Shown: positions 63,158 through 64,000 of the stretch, in pieces
Position numbering within the stretch: position 1 is the stretch's first letter
Layout: every line of letters begins with the position of its first letter
DNA from: Elgaria multicarinata webbii
Lineage: Eukaryota; Chordata; Lepidosauria; Squamata; Anguidae
Length of the DNA stretch: 64,000 nucleotides
Assembly (NCBI RefSeq): GCF_023053635.1
Contig: NC_086180.1
Span: 39,484,947-39,548,946 of the forward strand
Direction: 5' to 3'
Notes under the pieces: generated by a model
What the model saw: only the letters and a program-made list of their open reading frames with translations
Databases searched by the model: none
What the model was told of the DNA's origin: nothing
Program-made: the position numbers and the translations under genes

Positions 63158-64000
63158 CTGCAGGTCAAATAAATGTAACTAACAAATACCACAGGAGTTG
63201 TATTCCATTTTTTGTTTCTAACTTTAAATTCTCTACAAAACCTAAAAACGTTCTATTCTTAGCAAGAAGTGGAGAGCAGACTTTTTTCTCCAGAATTATT
63301 TCCATATAGCTCACCATAAGTTGTAGTGGAAACAAATTCTGTTACATTTCCAAGCTGCAATCCTGCTCCTGTGGACATCAAACATAAAACTACCACAGGT
63401 TTCAGTAACTCATCAATGCACTATGAGGATTTTCAAAGGAAATTGTTGAAATTACTAATTCTTATGTAGCTGGCGAAAGAATTCCCAATACAGCCATTGG
63501 GTTTAACCTATGGAATATCAGGTACATAAGTGACACTGATTCAAAAGAACACGAGTCAATCAGTATCTTTCAGTATGCACATGTCTATTCCTGCTGTAAG
63601 GTTCATAAAACCAGTGAACATCAGCAAAAATTTTGACTTCATCCTATCCATCTGGATAAGAATATTCAGAACTAACTTAAGAATACTCTAGTTAGAATTT
63701 AAAGAAAATTCAGTTATTTATTATAGATATGAAACAATTTTACTCTTCACTCAGCTGAAAAAGGCTCCCAAAGGATTCCAAAATGTTTTAAATTCCCTCA
63801 TTTTAAGCGATTTTGACTATGCACCCAAACCACTCCAGTACAAACAGCTTTAATCTCAATCCATCCATTGCCCACTGACAATCCCACGAGGCATATTTCT
63901 CCCCTGCAATTCCAAATCAGCCTACTGATCCCAGATAAGCCCCAAGTTATCCCTTTCTCCAAATTCAATGGTCCCATGTCCTCCCTGCATCCCTTAACAC
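63158..64000. other. Upstream intron or promoter-proximal stretch, unassigned
   Basis: AT-rich sequence without a CpG-rich island, so the SCLT1 promoter is probably outside the window. Confidence 0.4.

Overview
This is a window of vertebrate nuclear DNA, most likely from a squamate reptile. The host gene on the minus strand is unmistakably SCLT1. The repeats are a reptile-type mix: CR1 ends, L2 and L3-like LINE tails ending in (AATAAATA)n, a tRNA-derived SINE, DIRS-type tyrosine-recombinase retroelements and small palindromic DNA transposons. The squamate call is inferred from this repeat mix and was not tested by any search.

Host genes. SCLT1 (sodium channel and clathrin linker 1, a centriolar distal-appendage coiled-coil protein) runs on the minus strand across almost the whole window. 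I could place 21 coding exons, from the ATG at 63078 to the TAA at 2504. All sit between AG and GT splice sites, all phases agree, and the total is 2061 nt, or 686 residues. From memory the human protein is 688 residues and aligns along its full length. The plus-strand sequence at 1-1070 looks like the 3' UTR of a convergent neighbour. By the human gene order this would be JADE1.

Layout. 1-1070 is the putative neighbour 3' UTR. 1070-2130 holds no recognised feature. 2130-2566 is the last SCLT1 exon and 3' UTR. 3130-8050 (intron between coding exons 20 and 21) is a nested block: a palindromic DNA element split by a DIRS retroelement, which itself carries a solo LTR and a LINE tail. 8347-10198 is a second, shorter element with DIRS-like end architecture, lying next to exon 20. 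11.8-24.7 kb is a large intron with several LINE pieces, a SINE and an old hAT-like element. 25-29.6 kb holds a hairpin MITE and an L2 LINE with a long open frame, inserted in an opposite-strand LINE. 31-63 kb holds the remaining exons, separated by LINE, CR1, SINE and MITE insertions and microsatellites.

No prokaryote-like system, CRISPR array, rRNA or tRNA gene was seen. No previously undescribed gene system is supported. The most unusual content is the layered DIRS block and the second element with head-to-head internal end copies.
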